Assembly (NCBI GenBank): GCA_947303905.1
Contig: CAMYZR010000020.1
Location: 1-11,140, forward strand
Reading direction: 5' to 3'
Source: an uncultured Atopobiaceae bacterium
Lineage (GTDB): Bacteria; Actinomycetota; Coriobacteriia; Coriobacteriales; Atopobiaceae
DNA length: 11,140 bases
Shown: in pieces, positions 1-6,409 of the stretch
Layout of the letters: the number at the start of each line of letters is the position of its first letter
How positions within the stretch are numbered: position 1 is the first letter of the stretch
Made by a program: the position numbers and the translations under genes
The notes under the pieces: model-generated
Databases searched by the model: none
What the model saw: only the letters and a program-made list of their open reading frames with translations
What the model was told of the DNA's origin: nothing

Positions 1-818
1 TTCTCCTCGGGCGTCCCACCGAGCAGGTCGCTCTTCTCGCAGCGCTCGAAGCCATAGTCCTCGGGCCTGATCGTGAGCGTGCGATAGTAACCGTCCTTGA
101 GCTCGCAGACGGTGGTCGGTGCGGAAAGGCTGATCTCGTCCATGCGGTCCTGGCCATACACGACAAACGCGCGGCGGACGCCGAGCGACGACAACACCTT
201 GGCAATCGGTTCCACCAGGTACTCGTCGTAGACGCCGAGCAGGAAGAAGGCCGGCTTGGAGGGGTTGGTCAGCGGACCGAGGATGTTGAACACCGTACGG
301 AAGCCCAGTTCGCGGCGGATTGGCCCCACATAACGCATCGCCGGGTGGTACTTCTGCGCAAACAGGAAGCACATCCCCACCTCGTCAAGCAGCGTGCGGC
401 AGGTTTCGGGGTCCTGGTCGAGGTTGACGCCCAGCGCCTCGAGGCAATCCGCCGTGCCGCACTGGGAACTTGCCGCCCGGTTGCCATGCTTGGCGACCTT
501 GGCCCCTGCCGCGGTGCAGAGAAGCGCTGCCGTAGTGGAGATGTTGAACGTGTTGGCGCGATCGCCACCGGTGCCCACGATCTCCAGAACGTCACCCTCG
601 TGCTCGACGGGCGTTGCCAGCTCGCGCATGGCTGCCGCACAGCCACTGATCTCGTCGATGGTTTCGGCCTTCGTGCTCTTGGTCGAAAGGGCCGCCAGGA
701 AGGCGGCGTTTTGCGTGGGCGACGTATCGCCGCTCATGATTTCGTTCATGACGGTATGGGCCTCGTCAAAGGTGAGGTCTTCCTTCATGACGATCTTCTC
801 GATGGCTTCCTTGATCAT
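1..818 (-). CDS. trpD: anthranilate phosphoribosyltransferase TrpD (3' end outside window)
   Basis: TrpD transfers the phosphoribosyl group of PRPP to anthranilate, the second committed step of tryptophan synthesis, in the cytoplasm. The frame is open from an ATG at 818 to the window edge, giving 272 residues; the family is usually about 340, so roughly 70 C-terminal residues lie outside. Seen: the PRPP/Mg glycine motif GTGGD (82-86), FNIST (91-95), KHGNRAASS (110-118), the anthranilate-site segment HPAMRYVGPIRRELGF (158-173), NILGPLTNP (178-186) and the metal-binding DE pair (227-228). The start is fixed by the Shine-Dalgarno sequence AAGGAGAGG just upstream. It is the first gene behind a tryptophan T-box leader, so it is probably controlled by tRNA-Trp charging. 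That trpD rather than trpE directly follows the leader suggests trpE/trpG lie further down the operon or elsewhere; this cannot be seen here. Confidence 0.95.
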   Translation of the reverse strand, partial: MIKEAIEKIVMKEDLTFDEAHTVMNEIMSGDTSPTQNAAFLAALSTKSTKAETIDEISGCAAAMRELATPVEHEGDVLEIVGTGGDRANTFNISTTAALLCTAAGAKVAKHGNRAASSQCGTADCLEALGVNLDQDPETCRTLLDEVGMCFLFAQKYHPAMRYVGPIRRELGFRTVFNILGPLTNPSKPAFFLLGVYDEYLVEPIAKVLSSLGVRRAFVVYGQDRMDEISLSAPTTVCELKDGYYRTLTIRPEDYGFERCEKSDLLGGTPEE

Positions 819-902
819 GGCTTTCCCCTCTCCTTGAGTGACGCGTAGCGCTGTTGACCGCTCCTGGCCCCACTGTCGGGACCCTCCCGTGGGCGCGGCA
901 AC

Positions 903-940
903 AAAAAAACCGCCCCCGATGACTGTTGCATCAAGGACGG
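903..940 (-). terminator. T-box-controlled rho-independent terminator before trpD
   Basis: On the minus strand a 12-bp stem (940-929 with 921-910, several G-U pairs) encloses a 7-nt loop and is followed by seven T residues (909-903). Its 5' arm contains CCTTGAT, which is also the 3' arm of the antiterminator helix. The two structures therefore exclude each other, as expected for transcription-attenuating T-boxes. Confidence 0.92.
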
Positions 941-1210
941 GCCATTGGACTGGCTCGCGGTGCCACCTTGATTCGTGGGAAAACCCACGCACTCCACGGG
1001 TGCTTTGGCAAAGCCAGAAACGCGTTCGCTCCAGTAGGGGGTGCCAACACACCCTGACACGTCACGTGTGCCTGACGTCGCAGCCTACTAGGACATCTGC
1101 CGTTTGGTGCGCCCTCCGCGGCCCATTCAACGCCCCGCATCTCGTCCCGGCTCACACCGTCCCGGGCTCGCTCCTCGCGCGTGTGACGTCTACCTTCCGC
1201 GTCATCGGTT
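903..1210 (-). promoter_or_regulatory. tryptophan T-box riboswitch leader of trpD
   Basis: This leader senses uncharged tRNA by base pairing and controls transcription of trpD. Reading the minus strand: a GATGA K-turn-like motif (1206-1202), then stem I, whose lower helix CGCGG (1201-1197) pairs with CCGCG (1121-1117) around a specifier loop made of AAGGTA (1196-1191) and GAATGGG. The specifier triplet is UGG (1125-1123), matching tRNA-Trp. The distal stem I helix is TCACAC (1186-1181) with GTGTGA (1157-1152). Stem II closes CTAGTAGG (1091-1084) on CCTACTGG (1038-1031), with ACGTCA/TGACGT (1078-1073/1063-1058) nested inside. Stem III is CGTGGG-TTTT-CCCACG (989-974). The T-box AAGGTGGCACCGCG (969-956) closely fits the family consensus. 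Its UGGC bulge would pair with GCCA of tRNA-Trp, which in bacteria carries discriminator G. The antiterminator pairs ATCAAGG (972-966) with CCTTGAT (936-930). Confidence 0.95.
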
Positions 1211-1235
1211 TGGTCGTACTCTTCTGTTGGACGCT

Positions 1236-1263
1236 ACTATACGCGCCGAAGGGATTTTGTACA
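1236..1263 (-). promoter_or_regulatory. candidate sigma-70-type promoter of the trpD leader
   Basis: On the minus strand TGTACA (1263-1258, 4 of 6 matches to TTGACA) lies 16 nt from TATAGT (1241-1236, 5 of 6 matches to TATAAT). Transcription would begin near 1229, about 20 nt before the first T-box motif, which is the right place for a leader promoter. A dyad TGCCA-N10-TGGCA (1264-1283) abuts the -35 side and could be an operator or part of the upstream gene's 3' end. The assignment rests on position and on the -10 match. Confidence 0.55.
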
Positions 1264-1323
1264 TGCCAATTTTCAAAATGGCAATATGAGTTTACGCAGA
1301 TAAACGATGGTGAAATGCTCTCA

Positions 1324-2046
1324 TTAGCCATCGGTTGGATCGTCTTGCGAATAGGCGCGCAGCTCCTCGACGAAACCTGCCGTGATGATGCCCGACGGTA
1401 GCGCCACCACGGCGATGCCCATCAGCGCCGACAGCATGCTTATCAGCCGCCCAGCCATGGTGTGGGCATAGATGTCCCCGTAGCCAATGGTCGACAGGCT
1501 GATGACCGCCCAGTACAGCGCATCAAAGAAGCTCTCAAAGGTATCGGGCTCCACGTTGAAGATGAGCAGCGCGCTGAGGAACACGTAGCTTACCGCCAGC
1601 ACGAGCACCGCAAACAGGGGTGTGCGCTCGCGATCGAGCACGCGCAGCACGAGCTGCAGGCTGCGCGAATGGCGCACGAGCTTGACCGCGCGCAGCATGC
1701 GCATCAGATGGGCGAGGCGCGAGAGGCGCAGCACCTTGGACACATGCAGGAAGGTCGGCATGACCGAAAGCAGGTCGATGATGGCCATGAAGGTTAACGG
1801 ATAGCGGACGAGGGCAAACTCGTCATCTGGGTTGCCGAGGTCTGCGCAAAGCCAACGCAGCAGGTAATCGACCATAAAGATGGCTGTCAGCACGCGCTCC
1901 ATGAGGATGAAGCCTTCTATCTCCTCCTTGAAGCACAGCGGCAGCAGGCTCAGGACGATGAGGATCACCATCACCCAGTTGTAGATGATGGAAGGCGGGT
2001 AGCTTGTCTCTTTGTCTGTGATGACGGCATAGATGCGCTGGCGCAT
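1324..2046 (-). CDS. voltage-gated-type potassium channel (ion transport family, 6TM)
   Basis: Predicted inner-membrane K+ channel subunit of 240 residues, expected to form tetramers. The pore carries the K+ selectivity filter TIGYGD (residues 186-191). Hydrophobic segments fit six helices: S1 about 20-39, S2 49-67, S3 83-98, S5 141-163 and S6 199-225. The S4 segment (about 103-128) carries regularly spaced basic residues in VLRLSRLAHLMRMLRAVKL, so voltage sensing is plausible. The cytoplasmic tail after S6 is only about 15 residues, with no RCK/TrkA-N domain. I chose the ATG at 2046 because the protein then begins MRQRIY and a G-rich stretch (GGGGG) precedes it. An in-frame GTG at 2088 would add 14 residues but has no ribosome-binding site. 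The gene is divergent from the macro-domain gene and looks monocistronic. The family call is secure; the voltage dependence is inferred. Confidence 0.9.
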   Translation of the reverse strand: MRQRIYAVITDKETSYPPSIIYNWVMVILIVLSLLPLCFKEEIEGFILMERVLTAIFMVDYLLRWLCADLGNPDDEFALVRYPLTFMAIIDLLSVMPTFLHVSKVLRLSRLAHLMRMLRAVKLVRHSRSLQLVLRVLDRERTPLFAVLVLAVSYVFLSALLIFNVEPDTFESFFDALYWAVISLSTIGYGDIYAHTMAGRLISMLSALMGIAVVALPSGIITAGFVEELRAYSQDDPTDG

Positions 2047-2148
2047 GTGAACCCCCGGAGCGTGTAAGGACCTCCTCCATTCTTGCACGGAAGACGGGAT
2101 GGTAGGACCCAGACGCTACGGGACTTTGCTCGGACGCCATGGTGTCGA

Positions 2149-2179
2149 TTGCGAACCTGTCCCCCGTGGCGCCTATACT
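2149..2179 (+). promoter_or_regulatory. candidate promoter of the macro-domain gene
   Basis: TATACT (2174-2179, 5 of 6 matches to TATAAT) is preceded by TTGCGA (2149-2154) at a long 19-nt spacing. Transcription would start near 2186, just ahead of the Shine-Dalgarno sequence AAAGGAG (2197-2203) and the ATG at 2210. This supports the downstream start over an upstream in-frame GTG at 2099, which would lie before the promoter. Confidence 0.45.
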
Positions 2180-2209
2180 AAGGGCGAAACCGACCCAAAG
2201 GAGCGTGCT

Positions 2210-3388
2210 ATGCCCTTTGCAATCATGAGGGACGACATCACCCACGTAAAGGCCGATGCGCTTGTCAACGCCGCAAACGAGCAGCTCAAGCAGGGTGGAG
2301 GCGTTTGCGGTGCCATCTTTGAAGCAGCTGGTGCAAAGAGGTTGCAGAAGGCCTGCGACAAGATCGGCCACTGCGACACGGGCAGTGCCGTGGCCACGCG
2401 CGCCTATCGCCTGCCTGCCAAGTACATCATCCATGCCGTAGGCCCCATCTGGCGCGGCGGGAACCATGGCGAGCGAGAGCTTCTCGCGAGTTGCTATCGA
2501 AGCTCGCTCAGGCTGGCAGACGAGCTCGGCTGCCGCTCCATCGCCTTCCCCCTCATCTCAACCGGTATCTATGGTTACCCCAAGCGCGAGGCTTTGGAGG
2601 TGGCGCAAAACGAGGTGCGTGCGTTTCTGCGCGGCCATGACATGGACATCAAGCTGGTCCTGTATGATGCGAGCGCCGTCGAGCTGGCTGACGACCTGCA
2701 GCTCCGCGTGCAGCATTACATCGATGACGTCTACGTGGGTGCCCATAGGCACCATCTCTCCAGGCAGCGCTGGGAGATGGACCAGCTGTACGGAAGCTCG
2801 CTCTATGAATCTGCCGCCAAGGAGGACGTCAGCGACTCGACGGACAGCTTCTCGATGGGCGACCTCGCCATGCCCGATGCCCCCGAGGCGGCACCGTCGG
2901 CACCCACGGTAGCCAGCAGACCCGAAGCGGCATCTCCTCGCTACTCCATGCCCACCTACGGGGCGGCGCCTGCCGCTGCGGCTCCGCGCGAATCTGCCAG
3001 CCGTCCCAGCCTCAAGCTTCCGAGAGACCTGCGCAACAGGCTTTCCCACCTTGACAAGGGCTTCTCTGGGACATTGCTCGACCTCATCGACGAACGCGGG
3101 CTCAGGGACTCCGAGGTCTACAAGCGCGCGAACATGACCCGACAGCACTTCTCCAAGATCCGCAGCAACCCCCGCTACAAGCCGACGAAGACCACGGTGC
3201 TCGCCCTGGCGATTGCCCTGAGGCTTTCGCTCGAGGAGACCTCCCTGTTGCTCGATCGCGCGGGATTCTCGCTCTCGCACGCAGACTGCCGTGACGTCAT
3301 CGTCGAGTTCTTCATCAACGAGGGCAATTACGACGTGTTCGACATCAACGAGGCGTTGTTTGCCTACGACCAGCCCCTGCTGGGCTGA
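2210..3388 (+). CDS. macro domain protein with C-terminal HTH-like domain
   Basis: A 392-residue cytoplasmic protein. Residues 1-170 are a macro (ADP-ribose-binding) domain: VNAAN (19-23), the phosphate loop GGGVCGAI (29-36), HAVGPIW and the second loop STGIYGYP (117-124). Relatives bind ADP-ribose or remove it from proteins or O-acetyl-ADP-ribose. About 80 residues of Ser/Ala/Pro-rich linker follow (187-266). The C-terminal part (267-392) contains a predicted XRE-like helix-turn-helix (about 287-353, with DSEVYKRANMTRQHFSKIRS) and ends DQPLLG. From memory, this macro-plus-HTH arrangement recurs in Firmicutes and Coriobacteriia at about 340 residues, so the longer size here comes mostly from the linker. 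The start follows a good AAAGGAG site. Oddity: Cys33 lies where many MacroD-type hydrolases have the catalytic Asp. The role is unknown; regulation by ADP-ribose-linked signals is an inference. Confidence 0.88.
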   Translation: MPFAIMRDDITHVKADALVNAANEQLKQGGGVCGAIFEAAGAKRLQKACDKIGHCDTGSAVATRAYRLPAKYIIHAVGPIWRGGNHGERELLASCYRSSLRLADELGCRSIAFPLISTGIYGYPKREALEVAQNEVRAFLRGHDMDIKLVLYDASAVELADDLQLRVQHYIDDVYVGAHRHHLSRQRWEMDQLYGSSLYESAAKEDVSDSTDSFSMGDLAMPDAPEAAPSAPTVASRPEAASPRYSMPTYGAAPAAAAPRESASRPSLKLPRDLRNRLSHLDKGFSGTLLDLIDERGLRDSEVYKRANMTRQHFSKIRSNPRYKPTKTTVLALAIALRLSLEETSLLLDRAGFSLSHADCRDVIVEFFINEGNYDVFDINEALFAYDQPLLG

Positions 3389-3413
3389 CGTAGTCGCAGC
3401 AACCGTCCACGAC

Positions 3414-3452
3414 AAGGGGCCCGGATGCAGCTCGCTGGCATCCGGGCCCCTT
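3414..3452. terminator. strong symmetric hairpin between convergent genes
   Basis: A perfect 13-bp GC-rich stem, GGGGCCCGGATGC (3416-3428) with GCATCCGGGCCCC (3438-3450), encloses a 9-nt loop. It extends to 15 bp with the flanking AA/TT. It lies between the convergent ends of the macro-domain gene (3388) and the 88-residue gene (3476), so it probably ends both transcripts. There are only two T residues on either side, so it is not a canonical U-tract terminator. Confidence 0.7.
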
Positions 3453-3475
3453 CGTATGCGGTCGCGATCGGGCGT

Positions 3476-3742
3476 CTAGGAGCGCTTGGGAATCCACATG
3501 AACTGCCCGTGAGGGGTCACGCGGAACATCATGATGTTGCCAAGCTCGGAACGCTTGATGTAGCTCTTGAGGAAGGGAACCACCTTGTCGGGATCATCCT
3601 CAGAGCATTCGAACACCACGGACTGTGGCGCATTGCCCTTCTCCGAGCTGAGCTTGAAGGTCATGGGCTCGGTGATGCCCTCGACCATTGCGATTATCTT
3701 GTCCCTGAACGCGGGATTGACACCGTCAACGTCTACCAGCAT
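3476..3742 (-). CDS. hypothetical protein, 88 residues
   Basis: I do not recognise this protein. The start at 3742 is set by an excellent AGGAGG site 4 nt before the ATG. The same frame stays open upstream to 3997, but that part reads as noise and has no ribosome-binding site. The product is soluble with mixed composition and no signal peptide or membrane segment. Its pattern suggests a small alpha/beta fold: a likely helix FRDKIIAMVEGI (12-23), a strand SVVFEC (41-46), a helix PDKVVPFLKSYIKRSE (51-66), and strands IMMFRV and GQFMWIP (70-85). A candidate -10 TACAAT (3784-3779) lies about 37 nt upstream without a clear -35. It is divergent from the trmB-like gene, so the 240-nt gap between them must hold both promoters. 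No function can be assigned. Confidence 0.75.
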   Translation of the reverse strand: MLVDVDGVNPAFRDKIIAMVEGITEPMTFKLSSEKGNAPQSVVFECSEDDPDKVVPFLKSYIKRSELGNIMMFRVTPHGQFMWIPKRS

Positions 3743-3982
3743 GATTCCTCCTTCAGACATGCCCTTACCCCTTGCCTCATTGTAGAGATGCGGGATTTGT
3801 CTGATGCGAGGCATGCTGCGCCCATCGCCCAGCGGCCTGAGTGACAGTTCGCCCGCCTGTTGCATTCCAACCATGGGCATCGCGGCAAATGCAGATTTCA
3901 GGTGCAGACCCACTTTTGGGAGCGGATGCGCGGAAGCCTGTGAGAGCCTAGGTAGGCATGAAAATGAGGCAGAGGAGACCGA

Positions 3983-4822
3983 ATGCACGGCATGCACGCC
4001 CGGCTACCCAAGAACTTCGTCCTCGAGGAGCGCTTGGAACAGTATGCGCACGTCATAGAGCTTGAGCCCGCTCGCTACGCCGGATGCTGGGCCGAGGCGT
4101 GCCATCCCCTTGGGCCGAGCGGCACCGGGCGCTACGACCGCGTGCACGTCGACCTTGGGTGCGGCAAGGGCGCCTTCGTGGTGCAGGAGGCGGCACGCAA
4201 CCCCGAGACCCTCTACCTCGCCCTCGACGGAGAACCCATTTGCATTGCCTACACCGCCCAGCACGTCATGGAGGCATGCCTTTCCAACGTGGTCGTCATA
4301 CCGGCACTGGGATCGCAGGTCACCCGCATCTTTGGACCAGGAGAGGTGCATGCCATCACGCTCAACTTCCCCACGCCCTTCCCACGCAAGAAGGACGCGT
4401 CAAAGCGCCTGACCATCGTCGAGCGGCTGATGGACTACCGCACCATTCTTGCCGAGGACTCGACGGTCCTGCTCAAGACCGACAGCTACCCCCTCTGGCG
4501 CTTTACGCAGACGCAGTTCGATCTTGCCCACTACCAGGTGCTTTGGTGCTCGGACGACGCCCATGCCGAGCGTCCCTACGACACACTCACCGAGTACGAG
4601 CAGCGCCTCTGCGCCCAAGGCGCGACCGTCTACGCCATCGAGGCGACTCCGCTCGCATGGACGGGCCCAAGGGAGGTCGAGCAGACCGCATCGGTCAGCC
4701 TCGTCGACTACCTGCCCGAGGACCTCGAGTCACTGAGCTATGTCCCGCACGGCATGCAGGGGTCGGTCATCAATCTCCGCAACCGCAAGATCCATGAGCG
4801 CAACAGGCAAAAGAGGCGTTAA
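3983..4822 (+). CDS. trmB: TrmB-like tRNA (guanine-N7)-methyltransferase, divergent
   Basis: A 279-residue Rossmann-fold SAM methyltransferase that most resembles TrmB, which methylates N7 of guanine 46 in the variable loop of tRNA. Seen: the SAM motif VDLGCGKGAF (56-65); NFPTPFPRKKDASKRLT (128-144), aligning with the TrmB FPDPWxKKRHxKRR catalytic/tRNA-binding segment; LLKTD (163-167), aligning with the conserved ATD/KTD; and TEYEQR (203-208), matching the TrmB substrate motif. The oddity is Thr131 where TrmB has its catalytic Asp (Asp144 in the E. coli enzyme). The protein is also longer than most TrmB proteins, with about 60 extra residues ending in a basic tail (NLRNRKIHERNRQKRR). An AGAGGAG site 5 nt before the ATG supports the start. 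It could be a true but divergent TrmB or a relative with altered activity; the family is secure, the exact reaction less so. Confidence 0.82.
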   Translation: MHGMHARLPKNFVLEERLEQYAHVIELEPARYAGCWAEACHPLGPSGTGRYDRVHVDLGCGKGAFVVQEAARNPETLYLALDGEPICIAYTAQHVMEACLSNVVVIPALGSQVTRIFGPGEVHAITLNFPTPFPRKKDASKRLTIVERLMDYRTILAEDSTVLLKTDSYPLWRFTQTQFDLAHYQVLWCSDDAHAERPYDTLTEYEQRLCAQGATVYAIEATPLAWTGPREVEQTASVSLVDYLPEDLESLSYVPHGMQGSVINLRNRKIHERNRQKRR

Positions 4823-4876
4823 AGCTGCCTAGGCGCAGGGTGGGCGCCCAGCTTCCTACAGGTACCTGTATTTTTT
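4822..4876 (+). terminator. terminator region after the trmB-like gene
   Basis: Two hairpins in series follow the stop codon. The first pairs AAGCTG (4822-4827) with CAGCTT (4849-4854), with an inner GGCGC/GCGCC stem (4832-4836/4844-4848). The second is a 14-bp palindrome TACAGGTACCTGTA (4857-4870), able to form a 5-bp stem with a GTAC loop, directly followed by six T residues (4871-4876). The T run gives a rho-independent pattern for rightward transcription. Confidence 0.65.
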
Positions 4877-4962
4877 GTGACCGAGACGGGCAAAGCATCT
4901 CCTGGTGCCCGCGATGGGGAACAAGGTCGATAGTTTGCTTCCTTCTATCAAGGAGAGTCGCT

Positions 4963-5790
4963 ATGGCAGACGACCTCAAGACCCACGTCTCATCCCCCGC
5001 AAACACCAGCGAAGACAATCCCAGAACCGTTGTCCTGCATCGCCAGCTCACCGACGAGGAGCAGGCGTACCGCAGCCTGGACGACACGGTCATGCGCCCC
5101 ATGCCCGAGTCCGAGGTCATCTGGGATGCCGAGCCGATCCGCCGACCCGCCTCCGAAGGGAAGCCTCACTGGCCACGCATCAAGACGGGCGTCCTGGTTG
5201 CCGTCGTCGCCGTCGTCTCGTTTGTGGCCGGTGGCCTGACCGCAAGGATGTCCTCGCAGGTACCGGTCCTGTTCGAACGCCCCGAAAAGCCCATCGAGGC
5301 CACCGCCTCCTATGAGCAGACTGCCCCCGAAGAGCAGGCCGCTCCCGTGGAGCAGCCCGAAGAGCAGGTGGAGAGCTATAAACCGGTGGAGCAGGTGGAG
5401 AGTTACGAGCCGGTGGAGCAGGAGAGCGAGTCCGCACCCGACGAGAGCTACGACACGGGCTATAGCACCGACTACGATACGGGCCACGACACTGGCGAGG
5501 ACCATGGCCTGCAGTGGAACTTTGCCCCGGAGAGCAACGGGTCGCTGGGCTACGACAACGACAACAACGAGGTGACCCTCAACTATGACGGGTACTCCGT
5601 CACGTTCACCTTGGACGACCTGCTCGGAACCGATGACAGCCCCAGTTACGAGACCGACTCCACGCAGGAGCAGACCCATGGCTACGACATCGGCACCAGC
5701 TACGACACCGAGGGGCAGCGCGACCGCGACAGCTGGGGCTGGCCGGACAGAGGCAACAGTGGGTTTGGCTGGGGAAGCTATAGCGGCTAG
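4963..5790 (+). CDS. membrane-anchored acidic Tyr-rich protein of unknown function
   Basis: I do not recognise this 275-residue protein. It has a hydrophilic N-terminal region (1-74), one clear membrane segment GVLVAVVAVVSFVAGGLTA (76-94) preceded by basic residues (RIK), and a long acidic part (95-275) that should lie outside the membrane. This topology fits a single-pass (type II) protein rather than a cleaved signal peptide. The outer part has a Glu/Gln/Pro-rich stalk (112-160) with a duplicated EQVESY(K/E)PV unit, Asp/Tyr/Gly-rich stretches (161-180), a short segment resembling beta strands (EVTLNYDGYSVTFTLDDLL, 203-221), and a Gly/Trp/Tyr-rich end. The stalk suggests a cell-wall spacer. 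There is no LPXTG motif. The start follows AAGGAGAG (4950-4957). It is flanked by a terminator upstream and is convergent with engB, so it is probably a single-gene unit. Confidence 0.8.
   Translation: MADDLKTHVSSPANTSEDNPRTVVLHRQLTDEEQAYRSLDDTVMRPMPESEVIWDAEPIRRPASEGKPHWPRIKTGVLVAVVAVVSFVAGGLTARMSSQVPVLFERPEKPIEATASYEQTAPEEQAAPVEQPEEQVESYKPVEQVESYEPVEQESESAPDESYDTGYSTDYDTGHDTGEDHGLQWNFAPESNGSLGYDNDNNEVTLNYDGYSVTFTLDDLLGTDDSPSYETDSTQEQTHGYDIGTSYDTEGQRDRDSWGWPDRGNSGFGWGSYSG
5362..5415 (+). repeat. 27-bp in-frame tandem repeat, two copies
   Basis: Two consecutive 27-nt units (5362-5388 and 5389-5415) encode EQVESYKPV and EQVESYEPV, followed by a partial third unit (EQ). The copies differ mainly at third codon positions and at Lys/Glu. 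They lie in the extracytoplasmic stalk of the membrane-anchored protein, where copy-number change would alter stalk length without a frameshift. Confidence 0.85.
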
Positions 5791-5808
5791 GCCTGTGCCC
5801 AAGCCTAG
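5787..5808. terminator. hairpin spanning both stop codons of convergent genes
   Basis: CTAGGC (5787-5792) and GCCTAG (5803-5808) form a 6-bp stem with a 10-nt loop. The TAG stop of the membrane-protein gene (5788-5790) and the TAG stop of engB (5807-5805 on the minus strand) both lie inside the arms. A competing stem GCCTGT/ACAGGC (5791-5796/5811-5816) is also possible. There is no T tract, so a terminator role is inferred from the position between convergent genes. Confidence 0.4.
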
Positions 5809-6389
5809 AGACAGGCGTCCTCGATACGACGCTTGAGCTCGTCGATTCCTTGGCCTGTCTGCGCGGACGTGACGATCAGTTGCTCGCGCGGCAGGCCAAA
5901 TTGCTTTGCGAGACGCGTCTGCTGCTGAGCCTGCTTGTTGCGGCTGATCTTGTCGGCCTTGGTAAGCGCGACCACAAAGGGCAGCTCGCTCTCCCGCAGG
6001 AAGTCGAGCATCTGCACATCGAGCTTCTGCGCATCGTGGCGGATGTCGACAAGCGCAACCACCAGGTTAAAGCTGCGCTCCTGGGCGAAGTAGTCGGAGA
6101 TGAGGTTGGCCCAGCGCTTCTGCTCGGCCTTGGAGACCTTGGCAAAGCCGTATCCGGGCAGGTCGACCAAGTAGATGCCATCAACCTCGAAGAAGTTGAC
6201 GTTGACGGTGCGGCCGGGCGTGCTGGAGACCTTGGCAAGGGCCTTACGCCCCACCAATCGGTTGAGCAGGGAGGACTTGCCCACGTTGGAACGGCCCGCA
6301 AACGAGACCTCGGGCATGGTCGCCTCGGGGATGTCGGCCGCTCGGCCATAGGATGCCTCGAAGCGAGCCTCACCGTATCTCAGTGCCAT
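5805..6389 (-). CDS. engB: ribosome biogenesis GTPase EngB/YsxC
   Basis: EngB (YsxC/YihA) is a small GTPase needed for late assembly of the 50S ribosomal subunit in the cytoplasm. All GTPase motifs are visible in the 194-residue product: G1 GRSNVGKSS (32-40), G2 STPGRTVNVNFF (56-67), G3 DLPGYGFAKV (76-85), G4 TKAD (143-146) and G5 TSAQTGQG (174-181). The length matches the family (about 195-210). The ATG at 6389 has GGAGGG 5 nt upstream; the frame continues upstream to 6716, but that stretch overlaps the transketolase C-subunit gene and is not real. It lies 119 nt downstream of that gene in the same direction and is probably the last gene of the operon, separated from it by two strong hairpins that may tune its expression. 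Confidence 0.96.
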   Translation of the reverse strand: MALRYGEARFEASYGRAADIPEATMPEVSFAGRSNVGKSSLLNRLVGRKALAKVSSTPGRTVNVNFFEVDGIYLVDLPGYGFAKVSKAEQKRWANLISDYFAQERSFNLVVALVDIRHDAQKLDVQMLDFLRESELPFVVALTKADKISRNKQAQQQTRLAKQFGLPREQLIVTSAQTGQGIDELKRRIEDACL

Positions 6390-6409
6390 TGATGCCCTCC
6401 TTCTGCAGG

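Noticed and set aside
838..1401. Long open frames on both strands across 838-1401
   Set aside because: They run through the T-box leader and its terminator, have no ribosome-binding sites, and the translations resemble no protein; the RNA structure explains the region.
2210..3388. DarTG-type toxin-antitoxin system (DarG has a macro domain)
   Set aside because: No DarT-like toxin lies next to it; the neighbours are a potassium channel and an 88-residue protein in the opposite orientation.
2558..3415. 285-codon antisense frame opposite the macro-domain gene
   Set aside because: It is an antisense shadow of a well-supported coding gene, with Arg/Val/Gly-rich composition and no family resemblance.
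4840..4962. Upstream extension of the membrane-protein gene starting at 4840
   Set aside because: It would begin inside the terminator region of the trmB-like gene and lacks a ribosome-binding site, whereas AAGGAGAG precedes the ATG at 4963.
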